From assembly GCF_028640845.1 (NCBI RefSeq), contig NC_080540.1, forward strand, positions 157,688,438 through 157,752,437: a stretch of DNA of 64,000 bases. The letters run 5' to 3'. Position numbers and translations under genes: made by a program. The first letter of the stretch is position 1. Every line of letters begins with the position of its first letter. Below the pieces are notes generated by a model, which worked only from the letters and a program-made list of their open reading frames with translations, was not told the DNA's origin and did no database searches. Of this stretch, positions 36,401 through 42,400 are shown piece after piece. Source of the stretch: Ahaetulla prasina (lineage: Eukaryota > Chordata > Lepidosauria > Squamata > Colubridae).

Positions 36401-39400
36401 AGCTGGCTGAGGAATTTTGGGAGTTGAAGTCCATAAGTCTTAAAGCTGCCAAGTTTGAACACCCCTGGTCTACACCAAACCTGAAAGCTGCAGAAGCTAC
36501 TGTTTCATTGATCTTGCTTATCTTTTGTGACAGGAAGCCTACAACACGGTCGTGCGCTATTTTGGCGAGAGCCCCAAAACGACACCGCCCTCTGTTTTCT
36601 TTCCAGTCTTTGCACGTTTTATCAGAGCCTACAAGGTAAGGCTTGGGAAGTGGAGATTCGAGATCGGCATTTTTCGATTTTAGTTGCCAAGGTTGAAAAA
36701 CACTATTTTAGCTGGCTACTTTAGAAGCAGCAGAACTGCATGCCTGATCTTGCATGAATTTGGGAGTCCGGTCGTAACTGTCTACCATTAAGCTCTGCTG
36801 GACACAGTCTTAGAGAAGGCAGCTTTGGCTGGGAGAAGGCATGGCCCGTGAATAAGGGAATTAAAATGTTCTTCCTGTGTGGGCTAGAATGAAGATCTCC
36901 TGTGCCAGGCCACTCATCTCAGCCAAGCAGCTTTCCAAAATGTCAGCCTCCCCAGAGCATCTTCCAGAGCAGCCATCATCTGCATTAATTACCGTATTTT
37001 TTGGCATATAAGACGCAACTTTTTCCCCCCTAAAAGGGGGGTGAAAATTTGGGTGCATCTTGTACACCGAATGTAGCCCCTCCCACCCACTGGCCCCCAC
37101 CCTTTGGCCTCTGCCTGCCAGCAATTTACCTCCTTGCAGCAAGCAGCAAGAAGAAACAGCCCATTTCAGCTTCAGCACAGCCTAATAAGCACAATTTGAT
37201 TGTCCCTTGGATCGGTCTCCCGACTCTCAGCTGTTTCAGGCTGCAGGGATTGCCATGGCCTATTGCTGCGCAGGCCTCCACTGCTTGCTGCAAGGAGGTA
37301 AATTGCTGGGAGCAGATTTTTTTTTCTTGTGCTAATCAAGCTATGCTGAAATCGAAAATGAAAGTAAAGCAGGCTGTTTGCTGCAACGAAGCAAAATTGC
37401 TGGGGGGCAGAGGCAGATATCTTTTTCTTGTTTTCCTCATCAAAAAAGGTAGGTGCATCTTACAGTCCAGAGCGTCTTATACTCCGAAAAATATGGTACA
37501 AACTTTTTTTCCATTGTTGGGAGAAGCCATCACAGATCTAGGATCAGAGCTGACAAGCACAGCCCAGACAGAGGAAGAGAATGGTAGGCCAGTGGCAGGG
37601 AAACAACCAGATGGAAAAAGAGAAAGATGGTTTCTTTCAGCGAAAAAGCACTTATAATTAGGGTGTGCAATAACCTGATGTCTTTATGGTTAGCATGGCA
37701 TAGCAATAGCAAATAGCATTTGGACTTATATACCGCTTCACAGTGCTTTACAGCCTTCTCTAAGCGGTTTACAGAGTCAGCATATTGCCCCCAAAATTCT
37801 GGGTCCCCATTTTATCCACCTCGGAAGGATGGAAGGCTGAGTCAACTTTGAGCCTGGTGAGATTAGATCTGCCAAACTGCTGGCAGACGGTGATCAGCAG
37901 AAGTAGCTGCAGTACTGCACTCTAACCACTGCACCACCGCGGTTTATAGAACTACTCTCTTACATCACTGGATTTCAAAGTATGGGTAGTCCTTGGCTTA
38001 TGACAGTAATAGAGCCTGCCCATCATGGTTATAAGTCATGACAGTCATAAAATGACTGTTGGTCATAAAGTTCAGTCACATGACTGAACTGATTTTTGTG
38101 GCAGTTGTAAAACAGCCACCATAGTCCTTAAGCAAACCGCATGGGGTGTTACATGAACCATTGGTTCGCTGTAAGTGCAGAAAATTGGAAATAAATGCCT
38201 GTTTTCAGCAAATCTGTTGTAAAACGTGGTCACATGAAGTGGGACATTGCATACAGCCGTAAAGGCAGATCAGTTGCTGAGCATCTAAAATTTGGTTACA
38301 TGACCAGGAGAAGGGCAACCATTAAAACTTCGAATCCAGGTTGTAAGTAGCCCCCAGGTAGGTCTGTTGTAACTGCAAACAGCTGCTAAGTGACGGTCAT
38401 AAGTAGAGGACTACCTGTGTTAGTCAGTGGTATTAATATCCCAGCTTGAGCTGTTCACAGTTGTTTCTCTGAGCAGGGTTCCCAGTGGAACAGAGAATTG
38501 GGGCCTGATGTATTTACATAGGCCTTGCTGCAGGCTGAGGCCCTTATGAGAGGCACCTGCCCTTTCAAAATTCATTAATACATTTATTATGGCAAGTTCC
38601 TTCTTGCTTTATCCAAAATGCAACAAAGCAACTGTACTAGGTCATCAGATCTGCATTTGTCAGAAATGGAGTCAGTGATTCATTTTAAAAAATCTACTTT
38701 ATGGGGAAATAGATCAAAGCTAAATTATAAGAAGAATTTCTTTACTAAGGAATAGAAAAAAAGAAGACATTAGGTCTTCTGAGCTTTCCAAGAAAAAAAC
38801 AAGAGAAATATCTGCCCTGAATTTCCTTAGCTTTATTCAACCAGGCATCTTCATGTATTCAATTACAGCTGCCAACAGACCTGGCCAGAATAACCCTTTC
38901 CTACAATCACCCATTGAAGTGCAGGCAAAACCTACCGGGTGTATTTCATAGCGGAACTTGGCTTTCCAAAGTCTGGACCATACTCTCTTGCCTGCTGCCA
39001 TTATATCTCCCTTATAAGTGGTAATAATCATATGGAGACAGATGCAAAGTAGTTGTTTTTTTTTAACAGAAAACATATACAAACACAATAGGAATAAAGT
39101 TACCTGCCCTGTAGACAGAAAATCTCAGGCTCAGTCTTAGCATCTCCGGATAAAACAATCTGAGACAGCAATTGGACTGGAATAAAACTGTCCAATCTGA
39201 GACCTTGGAGAACCAACCAACCAACCAACCAACCGGTCTAGTTGACCTAGATTCCATTTTCACATCCACTCTACCTGCCTGGCCATTGACCAATCCTTCT
39301 CTACCCTACTGTTGCACTGTTCTTTCTCTTTCAGGATGCAGAACAAGAGAATGAACTGCGCAAGAAGCAGGAACAAGCTCAAAGGGAGCAGGCATTGGCC

Positions 39401-42400
39401 CAAGAAGCTAAGAGGCTAGAGAAGGTAAGAGATGCTCCAGGACAACAATTTGAGAATCTTCTCTGTGTGTGTGTGAACTCGCAGGAGGACTGTTTCATCA
39501 TTACGTCTCGTGGGCTTTGGTAGAGCTTCAACTTGCTTGTAATATATTTTATTATATCATTAGAGTATTAGCTGCTACTCTTGGATGGTATCTCATTAGA
39601 GAATGGAAGGTCATCTAGCAAAGCATGGGATGCTTCACCAGAGAAGGTGCAGCCTATGCCATCTGCACCTGCTTCTAGAATAGGCATCCTGCTAGGTCTC
39701 TGCTTCTCTGCATTCTGACATGTTCATTGGTTCCTCGTTAAAGAGATGTTAGCTTTCCCATGGTTTTCTATCCGTGTTAGGGTAGATATAACCACAAATA
39801 TAGATATTTCAGCCTGGGCTGCCTACTTATCTACAAATCTGTTCCCAGGGAAATTCTTGACCTTCTGACTCCAGGGGCAGATACGAACCTTCCTTGTTGA
39901 TAGAATGTCTGTTGGAGGAGCTCAAACAGAGTCTTAGTCTAATATTGGGATGTATTTGCCATTGCAACAGATATTGTCAGTCTGGGTTGGACGTTATCTG
40001 ACTCATGTAGTGCATTGTATTGTGAATGAAAGGAAACCAGGTTGCATGGATGTGAGATAAACCCCAGTTTGGATTTCTCAACCTTCTTTTGGATCGGTCA
40101 CAGAGCAGGATGTGTAGCGGTCAGGCTGGGCAGCGTCTTTTGCTTTTTTTTCCTCCTTGACCAGCCCTAGTTGTCTTTGCAGCGCAACAAATGGCAGCAG
40201 CAAGAGTTAATTGCTGAGCTGAGGCGGCGCCAAGCCAAGGACCACCGGCCTGTTTATGAAGGCAAAGATGGGACCATTGAGGATATTATTACAGGTAACT
40301 CCTGATCGTTCCATTCTGATTTCCTTAGCTGGGCTTTCATGTTCTTCCGGGGAAAACTTTACCGTGATGCCAGAAAAGGAAAAAGGAGATCTGCTGCTTG
40401 CAACATATTTGGGTAATGGGTCCTCTTAACCTTAGCCCAGGGCCTTTCTGATCCTCATTACCCACTTTCAAAGGAAATCAGGCTTCAAAATCATGCAGTT
40501 CCCAGATTAATAGGGGATGACGTTGTTTTAAGATGTATTTCAGAAAGCACCCATCTTGAACTGAAGCGGGATTGTATCATATCCAAAAACCCAAGAGAGA
40601 GCAGTAAAACCATAGCTGAGGCTTCTGTAGCAACTAGTTAATAGGCCAGATTATTTTTGCTCATGCAGCTTTCCCAGCCCTGACTGACAAAACTGCTTCC
40701 CCTGCTTAAGTTTTCAGTAAAGTTCCAGGAATTTTGCTTCCTTTGGCACTTTTTGTTACCCTTTGGGGATCAATAGATGTCCCACCATGAATCAACTGTT
40801 GGGCTGCTACGTCTGGGCTACAGAAATACGCCCAACCATCAGATAGAAGCAAAAATACTGACATAATCTAGTGCAGGGGTCTGCAAACTTGGCTCCTTTA
40901 AGACTTGTGGACTTCAACTCCCAGAGTTGGCTGGCTGAGGAACTCTGGGAGTTGAAGTCCACAAGTCTTAAAGGAGCCAAGTTTGCAGGCCCCTGATTCT
41001 AGTGGTCAGGCACCCACTAGGTCAGGGGTCTCCCACCTTGGCAACTTTAAGACATGTGGACTTCAACTCCCAGAATTCTTCAGCTTTGCTGGCTGAGGAA
41101 TTCTGGGAGTTAAAGTCCACAAGTCTTAAAGTTGCCAAGGTGGGAGACCCCTGACCTTGTGGGTGCCTGGATTTTTGCAGTTGAGGTATAGAGGGCCTGG
41201 TCAGTTGTCAATCTCTGGCAGCCTGTGGCCTTAAAAGCCTGCCTTCCAGGGTCCCCCTGGTGCCCACAGCTCTCTCTTCTTACCACCCATCTTACTCTGC
41301 TGCTTCCACATCACTAAAATTTTAGGCCTTGAGATAATGAGCCCAGAGAAGACTCTGATTGATCAAAGAACTGCCAGACAGCTGTCACCCAGCTCTGAGA
41401 AGTCATTGTAGGTGCTCCTCAGAAAGTCTGATGTGGAGTCTTCTCAAACCAGGAATGGGGGGTAAGGAAGGTGCTGGTGGCAGCAGTCCTGATTGTCAGG
41501 GTTTCCCTGTCCTATCCTGGGTGTGAGTGCTTGTGTGAGAGAGAAAGACAATGAGAATGAAATGGTGCGAATTGAGTGTCTCCTAACCACCCACCTGAAA
41601 GGTGTTAAACTCAGCCTGTCTTTTCATGCTTTGAGTATCCATAATCCTGCTTATCAGGGCAGGAAAAAAACAGGGCAGAGAGAAAACGTTGCTTTCCACC
41701 CACCCCCTCTTCATTGGGAACCAAAAGGCTGGTGAAATGATCCAATTTTCCTGTGCAGAGGATTTCTTCCAAGCCAGCTCTGATGTGATGGAGTCTTGGC
41801 TTTGGGCCACTTGCCCTGTACAGAACAGAAATCCAGCTTTCCAGCATTGGGTGCATTCATTGTTGGTGGCTGTAGCCAGTGGTGAAATCTTCCCCCGTTT
41901 GCCACTGGTTTGCTGCTCGTGTATGTGCAGTGCACACCAAGTATGCAAAAAGCATGCTGTGCGCGCATGCACAATGTGCACCGTATGCACTCTGCATACG
42001 TGTGCATGCACAGTACGTGCCAAATGCGTGCTTTGTGTGGAAAATGAGGCTTGGGAAGGTAAGTAGAACAGTGAGGGGGAGGAACAGCTGTGCCGCACGA
42101 TTTAGATTCAATAGAAAGCAGGATTTCTTGCTTTCTAACGATTTTAAATCATGCGGCACAGTTGATCATTGGGAATACTGGTTCAGAGGAACCGGAAGCT
42201 TTTTTTTACTACCAGTTCAGGCGAACCGGTAGTTTTTATCACTACCGGTTTGCCTGAACTGGTGCAAACCGGTAACATTTCACCGCTGGCTGTAGCCTTA
42301 TGGACCATGGTGCATATCTTTTGAGTGCCATTACACACAGTTTTATCTTAAGCTGTGCACTGCATATTGAACAATCTGACGTCTCTATGTCTCTGTCCAT

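Noticed and set aside
37049..37657. 202-codon plus-strand frame
   Set aside because: It begins inside the mariner-like MITE at 36992 and runs through its inverted end; no domain.
40874..41153. CRISPR-like repeat array
   Set aside because: The repeats are inverted arms of two palindromic MITEs, not direct repeats with spacers, and the DNA is vertebrate.
41583..42159. Several overlapping frames of 100-171 codons on both strands
   Set aside because: They fall in a CpG-rich hAT element with an exact target duplication and share the same bases in many frames, a composition effect.
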